The position numbers and the translations under genes are program-made. A stretch of 64,000 bases of DNA, taken from contig NZ_FKBS01000017.1 in the NCBI RefSeq assembly GCF_900078315.1, positions 179,649 through 243,648 of the forward strand, given 5' to 3'. Source of the stretch: Bordetella ansorpii (GTDB lineage: Bacteria > Pseudomonadota > Gammaproteobacteria > Burkholderiales > Burkholderiaceae_B). Shown here piece after piece: positions 36,151 to 45,212 of the stretch (position 1 is its first letter; each line of letters begins with the position of its first letter). The notes below the pieces were generated by a model. It did not search any database and had not been told where the DNA came from. It worked only from the letters and a program-made list of their open reading frames with translations.

Positions 36151-37137
36151 ATGAAACTGAAGAAGACCCTGTCCGCGGCGCTGGTCGCCGTCGCCGCCCT
36201 CGCCTCGGGCGCCGTCCATGCCGCCGATCGCGTGCGCATCGGCTACTGGAGCAGCGGCGTCAGCCTGGGCTTCGGCGCCGTTCTCGAGGCCACCGAGTTT
36301 CTCAAGCAACAGAACCTGGACGTCGAGTTCGTGCGCTTTCCCGACGTGAACGCGCCACTGCGCGCACTGGCGTCCGACTCCATCGACCTGGCCTACGGCG
36401 CGCCGGCGGCCGGCGTTTTCAGCAGCGCAGCCGAAGGCGTGCCCATCAAGATCTTCGCGGCCACGCAACCCGCCGACGTGCAGTTCGTCGTGCCCGAGGG
36501 CTCGCCCATCAAATCGCTGGACGAATTGCGCGGCAAGAAGGTCGCCATGTCGCCCGCCGGCAGCTCGGTGGCGGTGATCGCCGGCGCCGTGCTGGCGGGC
36601 AATCACAGCATCAAGGCCGGCGACTTCTCGCTGGTGGGCGGCAATGAATCGCGCCTGGCACAGTTCCTGGCGCAGAAGCAGGTGGACGCCGCCGCCTTGC
36701 GTTCGGTCACCGTGGCCCAACTGACCGATCTGAAAGTCACGAAACTCGGCAGCTTCGCCGACGAATGGCGCCGCCTGACCCAGTCCGACTCGGTGCCCTA
36801 CATCGGCATCGGCGCGGTGCGCAGCGATTTCGTGCAGGCCCACCCCCAGGTGGTCGCCCGCACGATCGCCGGCATGCGCAATGCGCTGGCCTGGGCCCAG
36901 AGCCACGACGCGGAAGTGGTGAACATTCTGCAGAAGTCAGCCAATCTGCCCGAAAGCGATGCCAGGGTGTACGCCGGGCAGTGGAACCAGATGTACCGCA
37001 TTTCGTTCGAGCCGGCCGATCTCGAAACCCTCAAGCGGCAGCATCGGGTATTCGCCGAAAGCGGCCTGATCAAGGGCGAGTTGAAGAGCGACCTGTTCGC
37101 CACCGGCCCCTGGCAGCAATCCAAATCCATCAAGTAA
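36151..37137 (+). CDS. NitT/TauT-type ABC importer binding protein (first importer)
   Basis: 328 aa from the ATG at 36151, beginning with a clear signal peptide (MKLKKTLSAALVAVAALASG, cleavage near HAADR). The mature protein resembles SsuA/TauA (VRIGYWSSGVSLGFGAVLEA, LRALASDSIDLAYGAPAAGVF, LRGKKVAMSPAGSSVAVIAG). Substrate unknown. Unlike classical sulfonate loci, no monooxygenase is present; CoA-linked enzymes follow, so a carboxylic acid may be the cargo. Confidence 0.9.
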   Translation: MKLKKTLSAALVAVAALASGAVHAADRVRIGYWSSGVSLGFGAVLEATEFLKQQNLDVEFVRFPDVNAPLRALASDSIDLAYGAPAAGVFSSAAEGVPIKIFAATQPADVQFVVPEGSPIKSLDELRGKKVAMSPAGSSVAVIAGAVLAGNHSIKAGDFSLVGGNESRLAQFLAQKQVDAAALRSVTVAQLTDLKVTKLGSFADEWRRLTQSDSVPYIGIGAVRSDFVQAHPQVVARTIAGMRNALAWAQSHDAEVVNILQKSANLPESDARVYAGQWNQMYRISFEPADLETLKRQHRVFAESGLIKGELKSDLFATGPWQQSKSIK

Positions 37138-37161
37138 CGCCCTCACAGACAAGGAATTCCC

Positions 37162-38178
37162 ATGAGCAAGACGATGAAAGCGCTGGTGCTCGACCAGCAC
37201 GGCGACCTGGACCAACTGCGCGTCGTCACCGACAAGGCTGTGCCCGCCGTCACCGACGGCCACGTGGTGATCCGCGTGCGCGCCTCCTCGTTCAACTACC
37301 ACGACGTGTTCACCGTGCAGGGCATGCCGGGCATCAAGGTGCCGCTGCCCGTGGTCATCGGCCTGGACATGGCTGGCGAGATCGTCGAGGTGGGCGCGGG
37401 CGTCGACGGCTGGAAGGCCGGCGACCGCGTGCTGGTGAATCCGCTGAACAAGGCCAAAGGCCTGATGGGCGAGATGCTGGACGGCGGCATGGCCGAGTAC
37501 TGCCTGGTGTCGGCCGGCCAGTTGATCGCGCTGCCCGAGAAGGTCGGCTTCGACGACGCGGCCGCCCTGCCCGTGGCCTACGGCACGGCCCACCGCATGC
37601 TGATCACGCACAACACCGTCAAGCAGGGCGACCGCGTGCTGATCCTGGGCGCCAGTGGCGGCGTGGGCACCGCGTGCGTCATCCTGGCCAAGCTGCTGGG
37701 CGCCGAAGTCATCGCCTGCGCCGGCAGCGACGCCAAGGCGCAGGCCCTGAAGGAACTGGGCGCCGATCACGTCATCAACTATCGCGAGACCGATTTCTCG
37801 AAGTGGGCCATCGGCCAGTACGGCAAGCCGCAGCGCCGCAACTACGAGGGCGGCGTGGACGTCGTCATCAACTTCACGGGCGGCGACACCTGGGTGCCGT
37901 CGCTGAAGTGCTTGAAGCGCGGCGGCACGCTGCTGGTGTGCGGCGCCACTGCCGGCCACGACCCCAAGGAAGACCTGCGCTACGTCTGGAGCTTCGAGCT
38001 GAACATCCGCGGCTCGAACAGCTTCTACGACGACAACCTGAAGGCCCTGCTGGACATGATCGCCGAAGGCACCGTCAAGCCGCTGATCGACCGCGCCGTG
38101 CCGCTGGAAGGCGCGGCGGCCGGCCTGGCCCTGATCCGCGACCGCGAAGTCCTGGGCAAAGTCATCGTCAATCCTTGA
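37162..38178 (+). CDS. Zinc-type alcohol dehydrogenase / quinone reductase family protein
   Basis: 338 aa, MDR superfamily. The NAD(P)-binding Rossmann motif ILGASGGVGTACVILAKLLG is near residue 160. GLDMAGEIVEVGAGVDGWKAGDRV near 70 is the conserved substrate-domain core. The typical Cys ligands of the structural zinc are not obvious, so it could be a zinc-free reductase. It lies between the first importer and the thioesterase, 24 nt after the binding protein (AAGGAATT ribosome site). Confidence 0.9.
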   Translation: MSKTMKALVLDQHGDLDQLRVVTDKAVPAVTDGHVVIRVRASSFNYHDVFTVQGMPGIKVPLPVVIGLDMAGEIVEVGAGVDGWKAGDRVLVNPLNKAKGLMGEMLDGGMAEYCLVSAGQLIALPEKVGFDDAAALPVAYGTAHRMLITHNTVKQGDRVLILGASGGVGTACVILAKLLGAEVIACAGSDAKAQALKELGADHVINYRETDFSKWAIGQYGKPQRRNYEGGVDVVINFTGGDTWVPSLKCLKRGGTLLVCGATAGHDPKEDLRYVWSFELNIRGSNSFYDDNLKALLDMIAEGTVKPLIDRAVPLEGAAAGLALIRDREVLGKVIVNP

Positions 38179-38293
38179 CCCCCCCGAAGCGCTGCGCGCC
38201 TCCCCCCAGGGGGCGACGCCGGAGCACCGGGCGCATGCGTCGTGCTTGCCGCTTGGCGGCATGCGTGAACCAGTAATTTATGAAGAGAATTCC
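38179..38293. repeat. G/C-run palindromic intergenic element
   Basis: Between the dehydrogenase and thioesterase genes lie a C7 run, a GC-rich centre and CCCCCC-A-GGGGG (38202-38212). A 7-bp inverted pair, CGCATGC/GCATGCG, follows at 38232-38238 and 38259-38265, and the latter also forms a direct repeat GCATGCGT. Read on the minus strand the first half has the order C5-T-G6-spacer-G7, similar to the element at 57834-57875. It looks like a dispersed REP-type element inside the operon. Confidence 0.4.
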
Positions 38294-38719
38294 ATGAGCG
38301 AAAACACTGTTCCTTCCACAGAAGACATCCAGGCGCGGCTGACGCGCGGGCCCTATCACCAGTGGCTGGGCATCGAGGTGGTGTCGGTGTCCGAAGGCGA
38401 GATCGAGCTGCGCGCGAAGTGGCGCGAAGAGTGGGTGGTGAACCCGGACAAGCGGTATACGCACGGCGGCATCCTGGCGGCGCTGGTGGACCTGACGGCG
38501 GATTGGGCGCTGGTGTCGTATACGGGGCGCGGCGTGCCCACCATCGATCTGCGCGTGGATTATCACCGCGCGGCGATGCCGGGGGACCTGACGGCCCGAG
38601 GCAAGGTGGTGAAGTTCGGCTCGCAGATTTCGGTGGCCGAGGCCCAGGTGTATGACGCCGACGGCAAGCTGCTGGCCAGCGGCCGCGGCGCCTATTCCAC
38701 CGCCACGCTCAAGGCCTGA
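38294..38719 (+). CDS. PaaI-type hotdog-fold thioesterase
   Basis: 141 aa from the ATG at 38294. The hotdog core is visible as YHQWLGIEVVSVSEGEIELR and RYTHGGILAALVDLTADWAL, where His-Gly-Gly and the following Asp mark the PaaI-like active site. Such enzymes hydrolyse acyl- or aryl-CoA thioesters. Its position next to an acyl-CoA synthetase suggests that it either releases product or clears stalled CoA intermediates. Confidence 0.9.
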   Translation: MSENTVPSTEDIQARLTRGPYHQWLGIEVVSVSEGEIELRAKWREEWVVNPDKRYTHGGILAALVDLTADWALVSYTGRGVPTIDLRVDYHRAAMPGDLTARGKVVKFGSQISVAEAQVYDADGKLLASGRGAYSTATLKA

Positions 38720-38750
38720 GTCCCCCGGAAACCCAGCACAAGGCAGCACC

Positions 38751-40277
38751 ATGAACCGCGCCCGGAACCTAGGCGATCTCATCGACCGTTCAGCCGACCC
38801 CCAACGGGTCGCGCTGATCGGCGTGGACGCCGACCTGAACGAGACTTCCTGCACCTACGCCGAGCTGGACGAGCTGGCCGAAGGCGTGGCGCAGGCCCTG
38901 CGGGAAGGCGGGCATCCTCCGGGGGCGCGCATCGCGCTCCTGGCCGCCAACTCGGTGCGCTATGTCGCCGCCGTGCTGGGCATCATGCGCGCCGGACTGG
39001 TCGCGGTGCCCGTCAACTTCAAGTTTCCGGCGGCGACCATCGCCTATGTGCTGGCCGACAGCGGCGCGCGTCTGGTGCTGCACGACCCGGCGCGCCAGGA
39101 CAGCGTGCCGCCGGGGCTGGACGCGGTGCCGCTGGACGGCGACGGCTTCCTGCGGTTCCTGCGGCCCGGCCACCAGCCCGTCCATGCACCGGCGCCGCGG
39201 GAAGTGGCGCTGATGCTGTACACCTCGGGGTCCACCGGCAAGCCCAAGGGCGTACTGCTGTCCCATGAAAGCCATCTGTGGACCGTGGACGCGCGCCGCC
39301 AGGCCACGCCGCTGGCCGACGAACGCGCGCTGATCGCCGCGCCCCTGTATCACATGAACGCGCTGGCGCTGGCCTTCCTGTCCATCGCCAGCCATGCCAC
39401 GACCGTGCTGCTGCCGCAGTTCACGGCGCAGGCGTATATCCGCTGCATCGGACGCTATCGCTGCACCTGGCTGACGGCCGTGCCGCCCATGATCGCCATG
39501 ATGCTGCGCGAGCGCGACCTGCTGGCGCGGACCGACCTGTCCTCCGTCAAGGTCATCCGCATGGGCTCGGCGCCCGTCAGCGCCAGCCTGCTGGCGCAGA
39601 TCCACGCCATGCTGCCCAATGCCCGCGTCATCAACGCCTATGGCACGACCGAGGGCGGGCCGGTGGTGTTCGGCCCGCATCCCGATGGCCTGCCCACCCC
39701 GCCCATGTCGATCGGTTACCCGCATCCTCAAGTATCGGTGCGGCTGTCGCGCGGCGTGGAAGACGGTCCCGGCCAGGGCATGCTGGAAATGAAAAGCCCC
39801 GGCCTGATGCTGGGCTATCACCAGCGGCCCGACCTGAAGCCGCCCTTCACCGAGGACGGCCACTACGTCACGGGCGACGTGTTCCGCCGCGACGACGACG
39901 GCTTCCATTATTTCGTGGGCCGGCGCGACGACATGTTCGTCAGCGGCGGCGAGAACATCTATCCGGGCGAGGTCGAGAAGATCATCGAGACCCACCCCGG
40001 CGTGCAGCAGGCCTGCGTCGTGCCGGTGCCCGATGACATCAAGGGGGCAAAGCCGGTGGCCTTCGTGGTGCCGCGCGCGGGCGCGCATCTGGCCGAGGAC
40101 GAGATCCGCCAGTACACGCTGGCCAATGCCGCCGCCTACCAGCATCCGCGCCGCGTGTGGATCGTGGATGCGCTGCCGCTGGCTTCCACCAACAAGCTGG
40201 ACCGCAAGCGCCTGCAGGACGAAGCGCTTGCCCTGGTGAGCGCATCGCCCGCGGCCCGCCCCGGAGAAACCGCATGA
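38751..40277 (+). CDS. AMP-binding acyl-CoA synthetase
   Basis: 508 aa from the ATG at 38751; in-frame sequence back to 38652 overlaps the thioesterase. Adenylation motifs are MLYTSGSTGKPKGVLLSHE near residue 155, INAYGTTEGGPVVFGP near 293, YFVGRRDDMFVSGGENIYPGEVE near 385 and the C-terminal Lys in LASTNKLDRKRL near 480. It resembles class I acyl-CoA or benzoate/cyclohexanecarboxylate-CoA ligases. The presumed cargo of the flanking importers is its likely substrate. Confidence 0.92.
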   Translation: MNRARNLGDLIDRSADPQRVALIGVDADLNETSCTYAELDELAEGVAQALREGGHPPGARIALLAANSVRYVAAVLGIMRAGLVAVPVNFKFPAATIAYVLADSGARLVLHDPARQDSVPPGLDAVPLDGDGFLRFLRPGHQPVHAPAPREVALMLYTSGSTGKPKGVLLSHESHLWTVDARRQATPLADERALIAAPLYHMNALALAFLSIASHATTVLLPQFTAQAYIRCIGRYRCTWLTAVPPMIAMMLRERDLLARTDLSSVKVIRMGSAPVSASLLAQIHAMLPNARVINAYGTTEGGPVVFGPHPDGLPTPPMSIGYPHPQVSVRLSRGVEDGPGQGMLEMKSPGLMLGYHQRPDLKPPFTEDGHYVTGDVFRRDDDGFHYFVGRRDDMFVSGGENIYPGEVEKIIETHPGVQQACVVPVPDDIKGAKPVAFVVPRAGAHLAEDEIRQYTLANAAAYQHPRRVWIVDALPLASTNKLDRKRLQDEALALVSASPAARPGETA

Positions 40278-40490
40278 GCCCGGCCGGCCATCGGCGGCAA
40301 CGGCCCGCGCCAGGCGCCCCGCCCGCGGCGCATGCGCATGGCGGTCCCGCGCTTATGCGAAATCCGCACATCCATACAAGCAAGCGTTCCTTCTCGCGAT
40401 GTCCGCGCACGCTCATCATCGCGGGTCGGCCGCGCAGGCCGCATGCAAGCACCATCCACTGAATCCGAGCACGAACGAATCGAGGCAATC

Positions 40491-41582
40491 ATGATCCACA
40501 AACCCTACACCCGCCGCCTGGCCACGCTGGGCGCTGCGCTGCTGCTGGCGGGCACGGGCGTCGCCGCGCAAGCGGCAGACGAGGTCACCGTCGGCCTGGC
40601 CATTCCGCTGACCGCCGACAGCGGTGGCGTCTACGCCCTGGGCAATGAACTGGGCTTCTTCAAGGAAGAGGGCCTCTCGGTCAGGACCATCGTGTTCCAG
40701 GGCGCGGGCGCGCTGCTGCCGCAGGTGGCGTCCAAGAAGATCACCGTGGGCTTCCCCCTGCCGGAACCCGTGCTGGGCTCGTACGAGACCGGCAAGACGC
40801 CGCTGCCCGTCACCTACTTCTACAACGCCACGCCGGCCAACGAGATCGAACTGGCCGTGCGGGAAGACAGCGACATCAAGACCATCGCCGACCTGAAAGG
40901 CAAAAAGATCGGCGTGGGCGCGCTGACCTGGGGCACCATCCCCAGCACCCGCGCGCTGCTGCGCACGCAGGGCCTGACGGCAGGCAAGGACGTCGACATC
41001 GTCGCCGTGGGCGTGCTGGGCTCGGGCTTCCTGGCGCTGCGCCAGGGCCGTGTCGACGCGCTGAACTACAACAGCATCTGGCACGCCATGCTGGAGCAGA
41101 CCGGCACCAAGATCCGCCGCCTGCCCTACCCCGACACGTTCCGCCGCATGAACAGCAACGGTTTCGTGGCGCACCAGGACACGCTGAAGAACGATCCGCA
41201 GCTGCTGGCCCGCTTCGGCCGGGCCTACACCAAGGCGCTGGTGGCCTGCGACGCCAACCCGACCCTGTGCGTGGAAGCCTTCTGGCGCCTGCAGCCCGAG
41301 TCCAGGCCCAAGGACGGCGACGCCGCGAAGAACCTGGAACAGGCCGCCTCGCTGGCCAAGCTGCGCATGTCCAAGGTGTTGCGCACGCCCGAGGGACAGC
41401 CGCGCGTGGTGGGCCAGTTCGACCTGCCCGTCATCAAGAACTTCGTGACGGCCATGCATGAAGCGGGCGAGTTCAACACCGACCAGATTCCGGTGGAACG
41501 CATCTTCGACAACTCGCTGGTGCCGGAATTCTCGAAGTTCGACGCCGCGGCCGTGCGCGCCAAGGCACAGGCGGCCAAATGA
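40491..41582 (+). CDS. NitT/TauT-type ABC importer binding protein (second importer)
   Basis: 363 aa from the ATG at 40491. The signal peptide covers about residues 1-28 (ending AAQAADE). The mature part is of the NMT1/THI5-like type (GVYALGNELGFFKEEGLSVR; ALLPQVASKKITVGFPLPEPVLG; LKGKKIGVGALTWGTIPST). Its Cys pair (LVACDANPTLCVEAFW) might form a disulfide. The 213-nt gap before it shows no gene. It differs clearly from the first importer's binding protein, so the two are not a recent duplication. Confidence 0.88.
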   Translation: MIHKPYTRRLATLGAALLLAGTGVAAQAADEVTVGLAIPLTADSGGVYALGNELGFFKEEGLSVRTIVFQGAGALLPQVASKKITVGFPLPEPVLGSYETGKTPLPVTYFYNATPANEIELAVREDSDIKTIADLKGKKIGVGALTWGTIPSTRALLRTQGLTAGKDVDIVAVGVLGSGFLALRQGRVDALNYNSIWHAMLEQTGTKIRRLPYPDTFRRMNSNGFVAHQDTLKNDPQLLARFGRAYTKALVACDANPTLCVEAFWRLQPESRPKDGDAAKNLEQAASLAKLRMSKVLRTPEGQPRVVGQFDLPVIKNFVTAMHEAGEFNTDQIPVERIFDNSLVPEFSKFDAAAVRAKAQAAK

Positions 41583-42358
41583 CGCAATCCGACCGCGAGG
41601 CAGGCGACGCCATGCTCGACACGCAGCGCCTGTCGCTGGTCTACCGCACGCGGCGCGGCGCCATCGAGGCGCTGCGCGACGTGGACCTGCGCATCGGCGC
41701 GGGCGAGTTCGTCACGCTGCTGGGCCCGTCGGGCTGCGGCAAGTCCACGCTGCTGAAGATCGCGGCGGGCCTGCTTGCGCCCACCTCGGGCGTCATGGAG
41801 ATTGCCGGCGAGCCGGTGCGCGGGCCGCGTCCCGACATCGGCATCGCCTTCCAGAAGCCCACGCTGCTGCCCTGGAAGACCGTGCTGGCCAACGTGATCG
41901 TGCCGGCCGAGACGCTGGGGCAGGATCTGGACCAGGCCCGGCAGCGGGCCCGCGAACTGCTGGCGCTGATGGGCCTGCAGGCCTTCGCCGACAACTATCC
42001 CAACGAGCTGTCGGGCGGCATGCAGCAGCGCGTGGGCCTGGCCCGCATGCTGCTGCGCGATCCGCGCCTGCTGCTGATGGACGAGCCCTTCTCGGCCCTG
42101 GACGCGCTGACACGCGAACACCTGATGCTGGAATTGCAGCGCGTGTGGATGCGCGACCAGAAATCGGTGATGTTCATCACGCACAGCATTCCCGAGGCCG
42201 TGTTCCTGTCGGACCGCGTGCTGGTGATGTCCGCGCGCCCGGGCCGCATCGTCGAGGACTTCCGCATCCACCTGCCGCGCCCGCGCAGCATGGACACCAT
42301 GGCCACGGCCGAGTTCGCCCAGGCCTGCCAGCACCTGCGGCAACATTTCTCCCACTGA
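41579..42358 (+). CDS. NitT/TauT-type ABC importer ATPase (second importer)
   Basis: 259 aa, ATGA overlap with the binding-protein gene. Walker A GPSGCGKST near residue 51, signature LSGGMQQRVGLARML near 143, and Walker B LLLMDEPFSALD near 165 are intact. Followed after 3 nt by the permease. Confidence 0.9.
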   Translation: MTQSDREAGDAMLDTQRLSLVYRTRRGAIEALRDVDLRIGAGEFVTLLGPSGCGKSTLLKIAAGLLAPTSGVMEIAGEPVRGPRPDIGIAFQKPTLLPWKTVLANVIVPAETLGQDLDQARQRARELLALMGLQAFADNYPNELSGGMQQRVGLARMLLRDPRLLLMDEPFSALDALTREHLMLELQRVWMRDQKSVMFITHSIPEAVFLSDRVLVMSARPGRIVEDFRIHLPRPRSMDTMATAEFAQACQHLRQHFSH

Positions 42359-42361
42359 ATC

Positions 42362-43147
42362 ATGCGACGCCTATTGGACCTTACCTATCCCCTGGTCACC
42401 CTGGCCGTCATCCTCGTGGTGTGGCACTACGGCGTGATCGCGTTCGACATGCCTGACTACGTGCTGCCCGGCCCCCAGGCCGTGTTCCGCGCACTGGTCG
42501 CGGGCTTTGCCGACGGCACGATCTGGCCGCACATCGGCTACACGGTCTACGCCACCCTGCTGGGCTATGCCATCGGCAGCGTGCTGGCGCTGGTCTTCGG
42601 CGCGCTGCTGGCCGAATCGCGCACCTTCGAGAAGTTCGTCTATCCCGTGCTGGTGGCGGTGCAGGCCACGCCCAAGGTGGCGCTGGCGCCGCTGATCCTG
42701 GTCTGGTTCGGCTTCGGCATCGCCTCGAAGGTGGTGTTGGTGGTGCTGATCTGCTTCTTTCCGCTGTTCGTCAACACCATCGTCGGCATCCGGCGCGTGG
42801 ACCCGGACCTGATCGATGCCTGCAAGGCCTTCTCGGCCAGCCGCTGGTACCTGTTCCGCCACGTGAAGCTGCCGGCCGCATCGGGCGACATCTTCGCCGG
42901 GCTGCAGATCGGCATCTCGCTGGCTCTGATCGGCACGGTGGTGGGTGAACTGGTGTCGTCCGAGGCAGGGCTGGGCTACCTGATCGGCTCGTCGGCGGTC
43001 AACATGAACGTCAGTACGATGTTCGCGGCGGTGGTGCTGCTGGCCGTCATCGGCATCATCGGCACCGAGACCGTGCGCCTGGTGCACCGGAAAGTGGTGT
43101 TCTGGGAAGCGGAGCGCGCCGAACGGGCGCGGACCTCGCAAAGCTGA
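42362..43147 (+). CDS. NitT/TauT-type ABC importer permease (second importer)
   Basis: 261 aa, about 6 membrane segments. LPGPQAVFRALVAGFADG near residue 35, the Pro-Lys-Val-Ala turn QATPKVALAPLILVWFGFG near 100 and the contact loop RRVDPDLIDACKAFSASRWYL near 140 fit the SsuC-type family. Last gene of the GntR cluster. Confidence 0.9.
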   Translation: MRRLLDLTYPLVTLAVILVVWHYGVIAFDMPDYVLPGPQAVFRALVAGFADGTIWPHIGYTVYATLLGYAIGSVLALVFGALLAESRTFEKFVYPVLVAVQATPKVALAPLILVWFGFGIASKVVLVVLICFFPLFVNTIVGIRRVDPDLIDACKAFSASRWYLFRHVKLPAASGDIFAGLQIGISLALIGTVVGELVSSEAGLGYLIGSSAVNMNVSTMFAAVVLLAVIGIIGTETVRLVHRKVVFWEAERAERARTSQS

Positions 43148-43422
43148 GGCTTGCGCCTGCGGGCGGCAGGCTTAGCCGGCCACGGCAAAAAGGGTCTTCA
43201 GCTCACGCATGGCCGCGGGCCTGGGCTGGTCGAGGACGTCCGTCTGAATCCGGTAGATCAACGACGCAAATGAAATCGCCCCGGGAGGTTGAACTTCCCG
43301 GGGCGATGCACGCCCAAATCCTTCCGAACAAAGTGTCTGCAGTTACGCCCTATCGGCTTGCCAAGACGGCCGCCTCACCGGTCTCGAACGGCCCAACCGC
43401 CCCGGAGACCGAGCGCCAATCG
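43148..43422. other. Intergenic region with hairpins
   Basis: This 275-nt gap separates the second importer from the convergent BAAT-type hydrolase. A 6-bp stem (GCCTGC 43155-43160, GCAGGC 43166-43171) just after the permease and a 12-bp perfect stem at 43275-43307 are the only clear structures. A short minus-strand frame ending at 43171 reads like coding sequence but has no start and no recognisable family. Confidence 0.5.
43275..43307. terminator. 12-bp hairpin, likely bidirectional terminator
   Basis: ATCGCCCCGGGA (43275-43286) pairs perfectly with TCCCGGGGCGAT (43296-43307) over a 9-nt loop. It lies between two converging genes. No strong T-tract flanks it, so an intrinsic terminator is only probable. 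Confidence 0.5.
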
Positions 43423-44733
43423 TCAGCGCGCCGCCCGCCGCTCCACCGCATCCTTCAGAAAGCGCAGCACGCCCTGCCAGGACTCGGCGTTGGCCTGCGC
43501 GTTGGCCTGCGCCGTGCCGCCGCCCGTCAGCACGATGCCGGACACCGCGTGCGGCTTGGCGATCTGTGTGGTGGGCACGTTGGGGGCCTGGATGGCATGG
43601 CCCGCTTCCGGATAGTCCAGGTGTTCGACGTGATGCGCATGCCCCGCTGCATGCAGCGACTGCGCCACCTCGCGCGAATAGGCGCTGGACGGCCAGTAAC
43701 CGTCATCGCCGCCGGAGATCAGCAGCACCGGGCCGGCGATGCGCTCGACGGGAATGCGCGCGCGGGCCACGGCGGACGCATCGCGCTGCGCCTCGACGAA
43801 AGCCTGCGCCTGGCGGCGCGGCTCGGGCAGGCTGTCCACCGCCGACCAGTCCTGCGCGGCGTTGTCCTGCCAGACGTGCGCGACGGGCTCGCCGCGCAAT
43901 ATCCACGTGGGCGCGAAGCGGCCCTCGCCCGGACGGCCCGCGTTCAGTACGCCGTGCACCACCGAACTGGGCACGTAGCCGATCACGGCCGAGACCAGTT
44001 CAGGAAATGTGGCCCCCAGCAACAGCGACAGCTCGCCGCCGCGCGACTGGCCCGACACGGCGATGAAGCCATGCGCCGGCTTCACGTTGTCGCGCAGCCA
44101 TTGCAGGCCCTTCTCGAAGTATTCCAGCGGCGTCTGCGAGATGTGCGAAGGCAGGCCCGGGGCGCCGAAATAGCCCAGCGCGAAAGCCGCGTAACCATGC
44201 GAAGCCAGCAAGGCCGCGCGGGATTCGTTGATGCCGCCGCCCGAGCCGTTCATCACCACGATGGCAGGGTGCGGTCCGGGCGTGCCCGGCGTATACAGCG
44301 AACCGACCAGGCCGTTCTCGCGCACCTCGCGCCGCGTGACGCCCTCGGCGGCATACTGCTGCGTCAGGGTGGCCTGCGCAGAGGCATCGCCCGCCACCGC
44401 CTCGATCTGCACGATCACGGCTTCGCCCGGACCGATGGCGTCGGGCAGGGGCGCGGCGGCTGCGGCACGCGTGGTGGTCAGCGGAGATTGGGACCACAGC
44501 AGGCCGTTGGTATCCACGCCCTGGTAGCTGCCCGACAGCGGCTCGGCCGCCGACAGATCCAGCGCCCCGTCGGCATCGGTACGGAACACCGCGCCGCTCT
44601 GCCACAGGCCGCCATCCGCCTGCCGCGACGTGGCCGTCACCTGGACCTCGGCGCGCGGCGGAAAGCCGGTCAGGGTGATGCGGCGGGAAACGTCTGAAAG
44701 CGCAACGGCAGGGGTGATGTGTACGGCGGGCAT
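43423..44733 (-). CDS. Acyl-CoA thioester hydrolase / BAAT-family protein
   Basis: 436 aa from the ATG at 44733; the frame extends to 44913 but that part is not conserved. Residues about 1-130 are the beta-sandwich BAAT/thioesterase N-terminal domain (ITLTGFPPRAEVQVTA). Residues about 145-435 are an alpha/beta hydrolase with nucleophile elbow SGQSRGGE near 245, acid in ISGGDDGYWPS near 345 and His in EAGHAIQAPN near 385. A Ser nucleophile indicates hydrolysis. Substrate unknown. It sits at the end of the sulfur region, but membership of that operon is uncertain (186-nt gap). Confidence 0.88.
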   Translation of the reverse strand: MPAVHITPAVALSDVSRRITLTGFPPRAEVQVTATSRQADGGLWQSGAVFRTDADGALDLSAAEPLSGSYQGVDTNGLLWSQSPLTTTRAAAAAPLPDAIGPGEAVIVQIEAVAGDASAQATLTQQYAAEGVTRREVRENGLVGSLYTPGTPGPHPAIVVMNGSGGGINESRAALLASHGYAAFALGYFGAPGLPSHISQTPLEYFEKGLQWLRDNVKPAHGFIAVSGQSRGGELSLLLGATFPELVSAVIGYVPSSVVHGVLNAGRPGEGRFAPTWILRGEPVAHVWQDNAAQDWSAVDSLPEPRRQAQAFVEAQRDASAVARARIPVERIAGPVLLISGGDDGYWPSSAYSREVAQSLHAAGHAHHVEHLDYPEAGHAIQAPNVPTTQIAKPHAVSGIVLTGGGTAQANAQANAESWQGVLRFLKDAVERRAAR

Positions 44734-44919
44734 GATGATCCGGAAATCCTGAAGAGGCGGTGGAACGAGCCACGCCGCATACACGCCGGCAGGATCGGGC
44801 GCGCGCGGCGGCGCATCATTGTCCCGCAGCGCATGGCGCGCCACGGACGAAACATCGGACTTTCTGGCTATGAACTCATAGCCAGGAAAGAATACCGCGT
44901 ACCGCCCCGCCATGACGTA

Positions 44920-45135
44920 TCAGAGCTTTGCGACGGCCACTTCGGTCGCCTTGACGAAGGCCAGCACCTCCGTGCCGACCTGCAGGTCGAGCTCCTTCAC
45001 GGAACGCGTGGTGATGACGGACGTGACAGTGCCCGCGGGCGTCTCGATGTCCAGCTCGGACAGCACGGGGCCGTGGACGATCTCGCGGATCTTGCCGCGG
45101 AACTGGTTGCGGGCGTTGATGACGGGGGTGCTCAT
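44920..45135 (-). CDS. ssuF: Molbindin (Mop/TOBE) protein, SsuF-like
   Basis: 71 aa, a single TOBE domain (NQFRGKIREIVHGPVLSELD, then GTVTSVITTRSVKELDL and VLAFVKATEVAVAKL), the size of molybdate-binding Mop proteins. In Pseudomonas putida the ssu sulfonate operon ends with ssuF, a molbindin of this type needed for growth on organosulfur. Its place at the end of the metNIQ-ssuDE region fits that role. It might alternatively be a general molybdate store. Confidence 0.82.
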   Translation of the reverse strand: MSTPVINARNQFRGKIREIVHGPVLSELDIETPAGTVTSVITTRSVKELDLQVGTEVLAFVKATEVAVAKL

Positions 45136-45212
45136 GGTGTGCTCCGGGTAAACGTGGGAAAGATTTCAGCAATGGCGCCCTGCCCGCCGCAATGCGGACG
45201 AGGCAATGGCCA

